Assembly (NCBI RefSeq): GCF_009377195.2
Contig: NZ_VJXX01000001.1
Span: 1-64,000 of the forward strand
Source of the DNA: Arthrobacter bussei
GTDB taxonomy: Bacteria; Actinomycetota; Actinomycetes; Actinomycetales; Micrococcaceae
Length of the DNA stretch: 64,000 nucleotides
Reading direction: 5' to 3'
Below, piece after piece: positions 24,458 through 32,416 of the stretch (the first letter of the stretch is position 1; the number at the start of each line of letters is the position of its first letter). The translations under genes and the position numbers were made by a program. The notes under the pieces are model-generated. The model was not told the DNA's origin, made no database searches, and worked only from the letters and a program-made list of their open reading frames with translations.

Positions 24458-25958
24458 CACCACCCCCGCCTCAGCTGCCATGACTGGCCTCCCTGAGTCC
24501 ACTGAGCTCACTGATCTGCCGGTCGCCGTTATCGGCGCCGGACCGATCGGGCTGTCCGCGGCCGCGAACCTCCTCGAGCAGGGGCTGACCCCGATCGTGT
24601 TCGAGCAGGGAGATAGTGTCGGATCAGCGGTGCGTCAGTGGGCGCACATTCGCCTGTTCTCGCCCTGGCAGTACAACATCGACTCCGCCGCCCGGCGTCT
24701 TCTGGAACCCACAGGCTGGACCGAACCACGCCAGACCGCCCTCCCCTACGGGCGCGAGTTGGTGGAGGCCTACCTCGAGCCCCTCGCCGCGATCCCCGCG
24801 ATCAGGGACACCCTGCGCTTCAAGAGCACCGTCGTTGCGGTCACCCGCCTCGGCATGGACAAGACCCGCACCAAGGACCGCGACACCACACCCTTCCTCG
24901 TTCGCGTTACCAGCCCCGAGGGCACCACCGATTACCTCGTGCGCGCCGTCATTGACGCCTCCGGCACGTGGAGCCAGCCCAACCCCCTCGGCCAGGCCGG
25001 CCTGCAGGCTCCCGGAGAAGACGCGGCGTGCGTGTTCATCACCACCGCGCTGCCTGACGTCGTCGGAACCGAACGCGACCACTTCGCGGGCAAGACCGTG
25101 ATGGTTGTCGGGGCCGGCCACTCGGCCGCGAATACCCTCATCAACCTCGGCCAGGTCGCCAAGAACGAACCCGGCACCCGCATCCTCTGGGCCGTACGCG
25201 GTAGCGGATCTGCACAGAAACTCTATGGAGGCGGGGACCTCGACGGCTTGCCCGCACGTGGGCAGCTCGGCAGCCGCCTGCGCACCCTCGTCGGCGACGG
25301 CGTCGTCGAGCTCGTCACCAACTTCACCATCACCAGCTTCGAGACGACCGACACGGGCCTGGCGGTGACCGCGTCGACGCCGGACGGCCCCCGGACCATG
25401 GACGTCGACGTCCTCGTGCCGGCGACCGGGTTCCGGCCGGACCTTGACATCCTGCGCGAGCTGCGCCTGGAACTCGATCCCGCCGTGGAGGCTCCGCGTG
25501 CCCTCGGACCCCTCATCGACCCGGAGTTCCATTCCTGCGGAACAGTCCCGGCCCATGGGGCGGACGTCCTGGCGCACCCGGAGAAGGATTTCTACCTCGT
25601 CGGGATGAAGTCCTACGGACGCGCACCCACCTTCCTGCTCGCCACCGGGTACGAGCAGGTCCGCTCCGTGACCGCAGCGATCGCCGGCGACCTCGAAGCC
25701 GCATCCCGCCTCCAGCTCGAGCTGCCCGAAACCGGGGTCTGCAGCACGGACCTCGGCGGCTCCTGCGACACCCCTGCCGCAACAGCACCCGCTGAAACCA
25801 CTGCGGCCACTGGTGCGTCCTGCGGAACTGGAACCACCGATGATGCGGCCTCTGAGGCTGGTGCTGGTGGGTGCTGCTCCGCGCCCGAGCCACAACTGGT
25901 CATGATCGGGTTCCCCACCGGCACGGCCCACGGCCGTTCCGGCGACCCCGACTACTGA
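24450..25958 (+). CDS. arsO: ArsO-like flavin monooxygenase with cysteine-rich tail
   Basis: 502 residues. Two nucleotide-binding motifs are seen: [20 protein letters not shown] for FAD and [18 protein letters not shown] for NADPH, with [18 protein letters not shown] and [11 protein letters not shown] typical of ArsO-type or flavin-containing monooxygenase-like proteins found in actinobacterial ars operons. The last ~70 residues are a T/A-rich tail with six cysteines ([24 protein letters not shown]), a pattern able to bind As(III) or another soft metal. The start overlaps trxB, so the two are translationally coupled. The exact reaction of ArsO is not established. Confidence 0.8.
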   Translation: MSDTTPASAAMTGLPESTELTDLPVAVIGAGPIGLSAAANLLEQGLTPIVFEQGDSVGSAVRQWAHIRLFSPWQYNIDSAARRLLEPTGWTEPRQTALPYGRELVEAYLEPLAAIPAIRDTLRFKSTVVAVTRLGMDKTRTKDRDTTPFLVRVTSPEGTTDYLVRAVIDASGTWSQPNPLGQAGLQAPGEDAACVFITTALPDVVGTERDHFAGKTVMVVGAGHSAANTLINLGQVAKNEPGTRILWAVRGSGSAQKLYGGGDLDGLPARGQLGSRLRTLVGDGVVELVTNFTITSFETTDTGLAVTASTPDGPRTMDVDVLVPATGFRPDLDILRELRLELDPAVEAPRALGPLIDPEFHSCGTVPAHGADVLAHPEKDFYLVGMKSYGRAPTFLLATGYEQVRSVTAAIAGDLEAASRLQLELPETGVCSTDLGGSCDTPAATAPAETTAATGASCGTGTTDDAASEAGAGGCCSAPEPQLVMIGFPTGTAHGRSGDPDY

Positions 25959-26024
25959 CACCGACCAAGGACTGGGAATGGTGGCCGGTTCGGATAAAGG
26001 CCGGCAAGCAAGTTGAAGGAGGAC

Positions 26025-26048
26025 CCGGCAGGCGGACTCGCCTGCCGG
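26025..26048 (+). terminator. 10-bp perfect hairpin after arsO
   Basis: CCGGCAGGCG pairs with CGCCTGCCGG around GACT, 66 bases past the arsO stop. No T-run follows, as is common for actinobacterial terminators. Confidence 0.55.
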
Positions 26049-26109
26049 TGAGCGCACCAGGAAGGACGAACACAAGCGACCCCTCCGCAGTCGAAGCGCA
26101 GGTGCCACA

Positions 26110-27246
26110 TCAGGGAAGCGCAATCGAAGGACACCGCACCTCTCCCTGGTGGGGCTGTTCCCCTGAAACATGGGGTCGGGCTGAATCCGCTGTGGCGTAA
26201 AGCGAGTTGAGTTGGCGGTAGAGGATTCGGGCGATGTAGCGCTTGAGAGATCTGCGGATCTCGCGGTAGCTGCGGCCTTCTCGGGTGCGTTTGGTGACGT
26301 AGTCCCGCGTTCCGGGGTCGTGGACCATACGGGTCATGGTGATGGTATGCAAGGCACGATTGAGGCGCCTATCCCCGCCCCGGTTGAGCCTGTGTCGGAC
26401 AGTGTTACCGCTTGAGGCGGGCAAGGGATTCACTCCTGCCAGTGAGGCGAAGGCAGCTTCGCTGCGAACCCTTCCTGGATGCGACCAGTCTGTCAGGACG
26501 GTGGCGACAGTGACAGCACCGGCGCCCACCATCTCCAGCAGCGGCGCCGCTGGGCTTTGCTGGATCAGCTCGGTCATGCGCTTTTGGTTTGCAGTCAGCT
26601 GAGTGGTCACTTCAAGAACGCGGCGCGCCAACCGGACTGCTTCCTCGCGCGCGATCAGCAACTCGATTGGCTCGTCTCGTTCCCGCCATCTGGTGATTGT
26701 GGCGATCTGGGCGGCAACCAGCGGTTTACGAGCGTCGATTCCCAGGTCGTGTGCCCGGAGTAGGGCGATGAGTGCGTTGACGTTTACTGTTCGTTCGCGT
26801 GTCAACTGATCCCGTGCTGCGCTGAGGATCCTGAGCCCGGCACGGGTTCCTTCATCCCGGCGCGGGATTCGGAGCTGGGACTCCTCCAAGCTGAGGACTG
26901 CGGTTCCGATGGCGGCGGCGTCCAGCGGGTCGGATTTGCCGATTGTCCGACGGCCTCGGGCGTTCATCCGTGGAGCTTCGGCGACGTCGTAGCCGGCGTC
27001 GGCTACTGCTCGGGCCAGGCGTGCACCATAAGAGCCGATACCCTCAACGGCCCACAGACAGGCCGTATCGCCGCCTGTCCGTCGGCCTACCCAGGCAAGT
27101 GCGCGCGAAAGCCCTGCCGAGGTGGTCGGGAACTGTTCGCACGCGACCCGTTGCTTGGTACTGGCCTCGATGATGGCGTAGGTGTGGGTGCGGGCGTGGC
27201 AGTCCACGCCGATGACGAATGGGCGGGTCTGCGCAACGATAGTCAA
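26110..27246 (-). CDS. IS110-family transposase, second and different element
   Basis: About 378 residues from a TTG at 27246, chosen because GGAGG lies nine bases upstream; the GTG at 27255 abuts it. DEDD motifs: FVIGVDCHARTHTYAI, LWAVEGIGSYG and GKSDPLDAAAIG. The C-terminal domain has VGAGAVTVATVL, ASLAGVNPLPASSGN and RGGDRRLNRALH. It is clearly of another subgroup than the transposase at 12088 (they share only family motifs). Its noncoding guide-RNA region would lie upstream, at 27247 and beyond. It directly follows the arsenic cluster and may have brought or truncated it. Confidence 0.9.
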   Translation of the reverse strand: MTIVAQTRPFVIGVDCHARTHTYAIIEASTKQRVACEQFPTTSAGLSRALAWVGRRTGGDTACLWAVEGIGSYGARLARAVADAGYDVAEAPRMNARGRRTIGKSDPLDAAAIGTAVLSLEESQLRIPRRDEGTRAGLRILSAARDQLTRERTVNVNALIALLRAHDLGIDARKPLVAAQIATITRWRERDEPIELLIAREEAVRLARRVLEVTTQLTANQKRMTELIQQSPAAPLLEMVGAGAVTVATVLTDWSHPGRVRSEAAFASLAGVNPLPASSGNTVRHRLNRGGDRRLNRALHTITMTRMVHDPGTRDYVTKRTREGRSYREIRRSLKRYIARILYRQLNSLYATADSARPHVSGEQPHQGEVRCPSIALP

Positions 27247-27547
27247 TGCGGCCACCCTCCTTCCTTTCGAGCGGGCAAGACTGGTCGCATCACGACCGGC
27301 ACTGACCTGGGAGGAGTCACGTCGAGGCAATACTGTGATGAGCCACAACCTCCAGAGGCTGGGCAAGCTTCTAATCAAGCCACCGTCGTGGGACAGGTCA
27401 AGGCCGGCCACTCCACCCAGCGCGGACAAGTCGGGGGAAATGCACCCTGGCGGGGCAATTGTTTTTTCGAGTCACGCGCCAGGCAGAACGACCGACATCA
27501 ACACTGCCAGCTAGTCCCAGACCAGCCACCGTCAAGACTCACAGTTG
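27247..27547 (-). other. noncoding upstream part of the second IS110 element
   Basis: No gene is visible. By analogy with other IS110 elements this is where the bridge RNA should be encoded, but no second copy exists in the window to show which parts are conserved. It abuts the structured element at 27548. Confidence 0.4.
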
Positions 27548-27745
27548 TTTTTTACCTGCTGGCGAGCTCGCTCGCTCGTCCCCGACGGAGCAGTGTCAAC
27601 CCCGAAGGGACAGAGGCCTGCCAGAAACTTCGAAGGAAATAAGCGACGCAGGAGCGCCGTAGAGGTTTATGGCCGGCTTTCGTCGGCGCAGCCGATTGAC
27701 GCTGTGGAGCGGGGGCACACAATCCGAAGGACAGCAGACAAAAAA
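27548..27745 (-). ncRNA. structured noncoding element, copy 2
   Basis: TTTTTTACCTGCTG (27548-27561) and CAGCAGACAAAAAA (27732-27745) pair along all 14 positions on the minus strand, two of them G-U wobbles; on plus these two are mismatches. The inner helix 27616-27628 with 27665-27677 pairs at 11 of 13 positions although its sequence differs from copy 1. A CCCC-GAA-GGG hairpin block and ggaaataagcga are shared with copy 1. The downstream flank (27788-27826) recurs at 28875-28914. Confidence 0.65.
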
Positions 27746-27908
27746 CATCAGGGTCGGGTGCGACGAAGGAGCGCCCGGGCCCTATTCGGCCGGAGCGAAG
27801 CAAGAGGTCCATTGCCCTGCTCGGAGCCCCCTGGCGGAGAGCAGGGAAGCACTACAGGTGAGACACCCGCGGCCCGCCGGCCATGACACTTTCCGTAGAG
27901 TTGTGACC

Positions 27909-28127
27909 ATGACTATGGGGACGAATAACCACGCACAGGCACGATCGCGCAGCTCAAAGCGCGGAGCAGCGATCTATGGGTTCGCAGGCATGATGCTCGC
28001 GCTGATTGCCGGAATGACCTTCCCGAGCCTCGATGCTTGGTACATGGTCGCTGGCTACTTTCTGATCGCGATCATGGCTGTCGTGTACGTAGCCAAAGCG
28101 ATTGTCGCGCTACGCCAGGACGACTAG
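27909..28127 (+). CDS. small membrane protein
   Basis: 72 residues from ATG 27909. After a basic N terminus (HAQARSRSSKRGAA) there are two predicted membrane helices, IYGFAGMMLALIAGMTF and MVAGYFLIAIMAVVYVAKAI. Nothing identifies its function. The following gene starts three bases after the stop and also encodes a two-helix protein, so they form a small operon and perhaps a membrane complex. Confidence 0.6.
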   Translation: MTMGTNNHAQARSRSSKRGAAIYGFAGMMLALIAGMTFPSLDAWYMVAGYFLIAIMAVVYVAKAIVALRQDD

Positions 28128-28129
28128 AT

Positions 28130-28321
28130 ATGACTGTCTGGACTCGTAATCTGTTTTGGGTCTCGCTCGTGTTCGGGATGAGCGTGACGATCCTCGCGGA
28201 GCGGTTGCCGACCTGGTGGGGTCCCGCGTCGATCCTCGCCATGGTTTTGGCTGCGTCTGCGTTCCTGACCTGCTCGGTCCTCGACTACCGGCGTGAGCAA
28301 CGCAAATCACTGACCCGCTGA
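28130..28321 (+). CDS. small membrane protein, second gene of the pair
   Basis: 63 residues with AGGA nine bases before the ATG. Two membrane helices are seen, NLFWVSLVFGMSVTILA and WWGPASILAMVLAASAFLT, followed by a basic tail YRREQRKSLTR that should face the cytoplasm. Unknown family. Its coupling to the preceding gene suggests joint function; toxin-type or transporter-accessory roles are possible but unsupported. Confidence 0.55.
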   Translation: MTVWTRNLFWVSLVFGMSVTILAERLPTWWGPASILAMVLAASAFLTCSVLDYRREQRKSLTR

Positions 28322-28342
28322 CCAGGGTGAACGGACGTCTGC

Positions 28343-28513
28343 TCACCTCGTGCGGAAGTACGCTCTAACGGCGTCGGCTCGCTCCTGGTTCAGTCGCCAT
28401 CTGCTCTCGTACGGTGGCAGAAGCCCGTACCGCTCGCGTAGAAAGTCCCTGATCCTCTTGGCGTCGACGCCGAGTTCCCGCGACAGGTCAGCTGGTGTCG
28501 TGTCCTGATCCAT
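28343..28513 (-). CDS. 56-residue DNA-binding-like protein (Lsr2 C-terminal type)
   Basis: The short gene runs from ATG 28513 to TGA 28343. The product contains ADLSRELGVDAKRIRDFLRE and ends ADAVRAYFRTR. This resembles the compact helix-turn-helix found at the C terminus of Lsr2 and in many small actinobacterial plasmid proteins, where it binds A/T-rich DNA. It lies 29 bases downstream of the zinc-ribbon gene on the same strand, so both may be cotranscribed. It converges with the membrane-protein pair. Confidence 0.55.
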   Translation of the reverse strand: MDQDTTPADLSRELGVDAKRIRDFLRERYGLLPPYESRWRLNQERADAVRAYFRTR

Positions 28514-28542
28514 GCTGGGCAGCGTAGCTCAAGCCATCACGG

Positions 28543-28674
28543 TCAAGCTCGGTGAGCGTGCTCGGGGCAGTAGTAGCGGCCGACGTCGACGGTAACCGTC
28601 CGGTACAGCCAGCCCTCGGGCAGGGGCCGTCCCTCGCGGCAGACACAGCACTGTGCCAGGGCCGGGGTAATCAT
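28543..28674 (-). CDS. 43-residue zinc-ribbon protein
   Basis: Starts at ATG 28674 with GAAGGTG upstream. The product begins MITPALAQCCVCREG, continues with LPEGWLYRTVTVD and ends GRYYCPEHAHRA. Cys10/Cys12 and the later CPEH (Cys36, His39) form a small zinc-binding site. A longer version of the same gene lies at 34556-34702 but has lost its start. Both copies share the upstream palindrome and hairpin. Function unknown; such tiny zinc proteins are common on actinobacterial plasmids and phages. Confidence 0.6.
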   Translation of the reverse strand: MITPALAQCCVCREGRPLPEGWLYRTVTVDVGRYYCPEHAHRA

Positions 28675-28705
28675 CAGGTCACACCTTCCGCATCAAAGCT
28701 ATCTG

Positions 28706-28794
28706 GGGAGCGCTCCCACCCAGTAGAACTATCAGTGAAGGCCCCGGCCGTCTGCGTGTATATCCCCCATCCACGCAGCCTCCCCGGGGCCTTC
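28706..28794 (-). promoter_or_regulatory. palindrome and long hairpin upstream of the zinc-ribbon gene, copy 1
   Basis: GGGAGCGCTCCC (28706-28717) is a perfect 12-base palindrome 32 bases upstream of the start. Behind it GAAGGCCCCGG (28737-28747) pairs with CCGGGGCCTTC (28784-28794) and CTGCGTG with CACGCAG inside. Copy 2 at 34738-34826 keeps both. The palindrome may be an operator and the hairpin a terminator of the gene that stood upstream. Confidence 0.5.
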
Positions 28795-28804
28795 CTCTAT
28801 TCAC

Positions 28805-28845
28805 CGTGAAGGTTGGGTGTGGTTGAACGCAGTCACGCCGGCACC
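28805..28845 (+). pseudogene. fragment of the small gene found intact at 13719-14054
   Basis: The frame reads REGWVWLNAVTPA, the same as the C-terminal part of the 111-residue protein at 13719. The rest of that gene is missing, and the frame then runs into an unrelated repeated block. It marks a recombination junction rather than a working gene. Confidence 0.55.
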
Positions 28846-28874
28846 CACGACGAAGGAGCAGCCTGGCCGGAACA

Positions 28875-28914
28875 GGCCGGAGCGAAGCGAAGGACCCATT
28901 GCCCTGCTCGGAGC
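28875..28914 (-). repeat. third copy of the block flanking the structured RNA
   Basis: Nearly identical to 27788-27826 (ggccggagcgaagc ... attgccctgctcggagc), the flank of RNA copy 2, and partly to about 16519-16539. No RNA body is attached here. Given in the RNA orientation. Confidence 0.5.
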
Positions 28915-29018
28915 TCGGATGCCCCGGGCCGCCCATTTTCGCTGCACGATTGGTGAAGGCTGTTCGCTGGCCCTGCTCAGACAAGTCACGCTTCAGCTGT
29001 CGTACTTAGCAGGCTGTG

Positions 29019-30071
29019 TCAGGCGTTGATGATTTCCATCTGTGTGAGGCCGGCGAGGATGCGGAGCTTGCGGCGGTCCTCTTCGGAGAAGGACCGGGGT
29101 TCGGTGTCGAGGATGCAGAGTGCCCCGATGCGCCAGCCTCCGGGTCCGGTCAAGGGATGCCCGGCGTAGAAGCGGATGCGTGGTGTTTCGCTGACGAGCA
29201 GGTTATCGACGAATCGGCTGTCGATCGTGGCATCTGGGATGACCAGGGTTCTGTCTTCCGCGATGGTGTGCGAGCAGAAGGACTTGTCCCGCGGCACATC
29301 GGTTCCGAGGGGGCCGGTGGATGACTTCACGAACTGCCGATCACGACCGATGAAGGAGATCGTTGCAGAACTTGTCCCGAACGTCTGCTGCGCTTCCCGG
29401 GTGATCCGGTCGAAGCGCTCCTCCGGCGCCGAGTCGAAGAGTCTGGTCACTCGCAGGGCTTCAAGGCGCCTGTTCTCGGCCTCGGCGGGGTTGAACATCG
29501 ACACCAGCCGGGTTTGAAGTGGAGGCCATGACACTCCGGGCCGCGCGAGCCCCACGTCGGCTTGTGGCTGTCCCTTTTCATTCAGCGCCAGGAGGGGTGT
29601 GCCGGCTGGCTCGTGGTCGTACGGGGCGCGAAACGCCGGAAACCGGGAGGAGTTCGCCTGGTCCTGGGCTGCATCCTGGCCCATCATGATCCGTTCGAAC
29701 TCACTATCGGTGATCGCGTCAGAACCGCTTCCACCTGAGCTTCGTAGACCCGGCAATTCGACCTCGGGTCTGTCACCGGGATGGTTGTCGGTGGTGTTGT
29801 CGGCTTCGCTCAGGAGTTCGTTGATGGCATGAGTGATGAGGTCGCGTTGCATGGTGTCGAGGATGAGATGGCCGTGGAGGTAGGCCGCGATGGCGACCGC
29901 GTCAGCGATGCCGCCGAGAGCTACGTAGCGCACCCATACGTCATCGACGGGAATCTCGGAGTGGGACAGGACCTGGGCCGTGAGCCATTGCTGGTCGTGT
30001 GCGTTGATGACGTGCCTCGCTGCTGGTGCGTTCGAGCACAGCGCTTCGGGCCGGGTCTGGTACAGGCGCAA
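29019..30071 (-). CDS. GAF-domain sensor protein
   Basis: About 350 residues. The N-terminal domain (about 40-90) reads VWVRYVALGGIADAVAIAAY and recurs in the proteins at 31968 and 43063. A low-complexity linker follows. The C-terminal GAF domain (about 200-345) has LFDSAPEERFDRITREAQ, FVKSSTGPLGTDVPRDKSFC and IRFYAGHPLTGPGGWRIGAL, the phytochrome-related GAF pattern. It probably senses a small ligand or light and signals through partners, since no output domain is present. The start is uncertain: a TTG at 30071 directly after a stop is the only option upstream of the first domain. The Hpt-like gene lies 41 bases upstream. Confidence 0.75.
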   Translation of the reverse strand: MRLYQTRPEALCSNAPAARHVINAHDQQWLTAQVLSHSEIPVDDVWVRYVALGGIADAVAIAAYLHGHLILDTMQRDLITHAINELLSEADNTTDNHPGDRPEVELPGLRSSGGSGSDAITDSEFERIMMGQDAAQDQANSSRFPAFRAPYDHEPAGTPLLALNEKGQPQADVGLARPGVSWPPLQTRLVSMFNPAEAENRRLEALRVTRLFDSAPEERFDRITREAQQTFGTSSATISFIGRDRQFVKSSTGPLGTDVPRDKSFCSHTIAEDRTLVIPDATIDSRFVDNLLVSETPRIRFYAGHPLTGPGGWRIGALCILDTEPRSFSEEDRRKLRILAGLTQMEIINA

Positions 30072-30112
30072 TCATCAGTGTGCTTAGCCTTCAGTGTGCG
30101 CTGTCGCTCGCC

Positions 30113-30466
30113 CTATGCCAAGGTTTGCCCATTCAGGAATGAGGCGAACGCCAACGCGAAGATCCTCCCATCGGTTCGTAGACGCCCCTTCGAGTCCTCC
30201 AGAGCAAACACATCCGACGGATCGATTGTGAGCAGGTTCGCGCATGTCTGCTCGATTCGTTGCGCCCCGGCCCTATTCGCACTGGTACCGAGCCCAGTGA
30301 CGGCACTCGACCACTCCTGCGGATCCATCACCGGGTGGGCGAGGTCGATGCGGATCAGACGCTCCTCGAGCATGTCGGAAAAGGATCGAACGAATGCGCT
30401 GGCCGCGATCTCGCCGACCTCGTCGCATAGGCGGGCGAGAACATTCATGTCGAAAGCTTGGTGCAT
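30113..30466 (-). CDS. Hpt-like protein without the phospho-histidine
   Basis: 117 residues with GGAGG ahead of the ATG. The helical pattern LCDEVGEIAASAFVRSFSDM followed by WSSAVTGLGTSANRAGAQRI and ANLL matches a histidine-phosphotransfer four-helix bundle, where the site normally reads HxLKGSSxxxGA. Here the histidine position is Ala or Val, so phosphotransfer should not occur. It may bind a receiver domain as a decoy or scaffold. It is the first gene of a two-gene unit with the GAF protein. The assignment rests on pattern only. Confidence 0.5.
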   Translation of the reverse strand: MHQAFDMNVLARLCDEVGEIAASAFVRSFSDMLEERLIRIDLAHPVMDPQEWSSAVTGLGTSANRAGAQRIEQTCANLLTIDPSDVFALEDSKGRLRTDGRIFALAFASFLNGQTLA

Positions 30467-30697
30467 GGCTCCTCCAAGGGAAACCCACAGCTCCGGGTGT
30501 GGCCCTTCGCCCCGGCGGCCACGTCTTCAGACTACGGGGCGTTCCAGCACGCAGCTGGCCGCGAGCTCGATGGGCTCATGCTTGTCCCTCGCTCACGTCA
30601 TTGGACTCTCATGACGTTCGCATTCGACGCAATCCTTCTGGGGCCCGGGAGGATTGCGTCGGTCGTGCCCGGAACGCGTCCCGGTTAGGCTGACCGC

Positions 30698-31480
30698 ATG
30701 CTTCAGGTGTTGGGTGAAGGCGGGCAGGCCGTGCTTCTGCTGCCGGGTGGGGGCGAAGCCGTCGAGGGGTTCTTTCCGGGGCTGGTCGAGGGGCTGGTCG
30801 CTGATCCGGGCTGCCGCGTCATCCTCTACGACCGGCCGGGCACCGCAGCATCAGAGGTCGGCGGCGGACTGGCTGACGCGACCGACGCGATCCACACCGT
30901 GCTAACCGACCTATCCGTCGGACCCGTCGTCGTGATCGGTCAGAGCCTCGGCGGTGCTGTCGCAATGCTGCTGGCCCGCGATCATCCCGAGGACGTCGCC
31001 GGGCTCGTGCTGCTCGATCCGACACCCGTCAACGATGTGACGCTCGCGAGGCAGATGGAGCGAACAGCCTCGGTGACAGCGATTCTCTCAAAAGCGCCGG
31101 GCCTCGGCCGGGCCTTCAGGGCGCTGCTACGCAGCAGCGCCACCCGTTCGGCGACACGACATTCCATGACTCCAGCGGCGCGGGCCGCTGCTCTAACCAT
31201 CGCCGACGTCGACCTCCCACGACTCAGCACGGCCGCCACCGGCCTCGAACGCATCGCACAGAGCTTCACTGAGGCGCAGCTTCCCCTGGTACCAGCAGCT
31301 GTCGTGACCGCAGACCGCAGACCCGGCTCTTCCCTGCGGCGCGCACACCAGCGAGTAGCGGCCGCCCTCGGCACTCCCCTGGTGTCGTGGCCCGGCGCCG
31401 TACACGAGGTCCACCTCAGCCACGAGCGGGAGGTGCTCGCCGTTTCACGCACGGTCGTGCGAGCCGTCATCGCGGCCTAG
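30698..31480 (+). CDS. alpha/beta hydrolase
   Basis: 260 residues of the alpha/beta hydrolase fold. The oxyanion-hole start is VLLLPGGGEAVEGFFP, the nucleophile elbow is GQSLGG, followed by GLVLLDPTPVND on the next strand, and the catalytic His is probably in AVHEVHLSH near the C terminus. The substrate cannot be told; esterase, lactonase or peptidase activity are all possible. The gene stands alone on the plus strand between gene-poor stretches. Confidence 0.85.
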   Translation: MLQVLGEGGQAVLLLPGGGEAVEGFFPGLVEGLVADPGCRVILYDRPGTAASEVGGGLADATDAIHTVLTDLSVGPVVVIGQSLGGAVAMLLARDHPEDVAGLVLLDPTPVNDVTLARQMERTASVTAILSKAPGLGRAFRALLRSSATRSATRHSMTPAARAAALTIADVDLPRLSTAATGLERIAQSFTEAQLPLVPAAVVTADRRPGSSLRRAHQRVAAALGTPLVSWPGAVHEVHLSHEREVLAVSRTVVRAVIAA

Positions 31481-31967
31481 ACCCTAACTCGCTACCCCTC
31501 GTACGCCTCAAGAACCGCGCCTATAGGCGCAAAAGCTCTCCGTCTCGGCAAGGCACAGTGCGCCGTGGTTCGTTGAATCAAACACCGCTGTCGGGTGGAA
31601 GCAACCAACCCAACGCAGGAGTAGATTCCGGCCAGACCCTCTCCGGGGCGACCCGCTTACCCAGAATGGCCCACTCCCTGTTGTCGTTGCCCGACACCTG
31701 GACCGTTCTTCACTTGCACGGCCTCCACGAGCTGACGGTCGGGAAGAACAGCGGACGTCCAGCTGTGGCTGGTCGCGGTGAACAACGTCATGGTCAACAA
31801 CGTCATGGTGAACAACGTCGTAATGAACGGGTGCCCGCGACGTTGCCCTCCACCCAAGGCTTTGCAAGCACCAGATCGGCCTTACCTGGTCCTGCAACCT
31901 GCTCCTAGGCTGGAAGCACTGACGTCGAGCAGAGGCGCACCCCACGCATACGAGCTGGAAAAGTAGT
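31481..31967. other. gene-poor stretch with a short tandem repeat
   Basis: No supported gene. At 31777-31821 a 15-base unit (ggtgaacaacgtcat with small changes) occurs three times in tandem. The overlapping frames through it lack known motifs. It may hold the promoter of the gene at 31968. Confidence 0.5.
31777..31821 (+). repeat. 15-base tandem repeat, three units
   Basis: Units at 31777-31791, 31792-31806 and 31807-31821: ggtgaacaacgtcat, ggtcaacaacgtcat, ggtgaacaacgtcgt. Not linked to any gene I can support. Confidence 0.7.
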
Positions 31968-32267
31968 TTGGACGCCGCAGACAACACAGCAGACGACTCG
32001 AAGGATGACGCGGATCAGAACGCTGCGGCATTTTCGCTCATGCACTTGGCGGGCATCACTGCGGGTGAGCTCTGGGTCCATTACTTCAGCATCGGAGGCA
32101 GCGTCGGCGAGTTCGAGGTCAACGCATACTTACACGGACTGATGCGACTGCCGGCGCTCGACAGGGACCTGCTGTCTCAGTCTCTCGATGAGATGTACGA
32201 CGACCTGTGTCGGAGCCCGCGTGCTCCCTTCAGCGAGAACCTCCGTGACCGGAAGCACAATCCGTAG
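31968..32267 (+). CDS. stand-alone copy of the GAF-protein N-terminal domain
   Basis: 99 residues from a TTG at 31968 with GGAAAAG upstream. After an acidic start (DNTADDSKDDADQN) the body reads AGELWVHYFSIGGSVGEFEV, then NAYLHGLMRLPALDRDLLSQ. The spacing LWxxY..xGG....E..AYLxGLxxLP..xRDLL is shared with the N termini of the GAF proteins at 29019 and 43063. It lacks the GAF part, so it is either a truncated paralogue or a free partner that could form mixed complexes. Confidence 0.6.
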   Translation: MDAADNTADDSKDDADQNAAAFSLMHLAGITAGELWVHYFSIGGSVGEFEVNAYLHGLMRLPALDRDLLSQSLDEMYDDLCRSPRAPFSENLRDRKHNP

Positions 32268-32416
32268 ATCCGGCGACGATCGAAAGCTTTCGTAAGCCGG
32301 TCTAGGGGAAAGCCCAGGAGTGGCAGGAGAAGCGCGAGGATCTACCGGGGCTGCGGGGTGCGGTCAGGTGTTGGCGTGATGATCGGGGCGATTCTGCTCA
32401 TCCACCTGTGGGGGAG

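Noticed and set aside
24624-26171. 515-codon minus-strand frame opposite arsO
   Set aside because: Antisense shadow of arsO; arsO has clear FAD and NADPH motifs.
27548-27745. Bridge RNA of the second IS110 element
   Set aside because: It lies 300 bases upstream of the transposase, but copy 1 has no transposase beside it, and the long A/T-ended closing helix is not the bridge-RNA layout.
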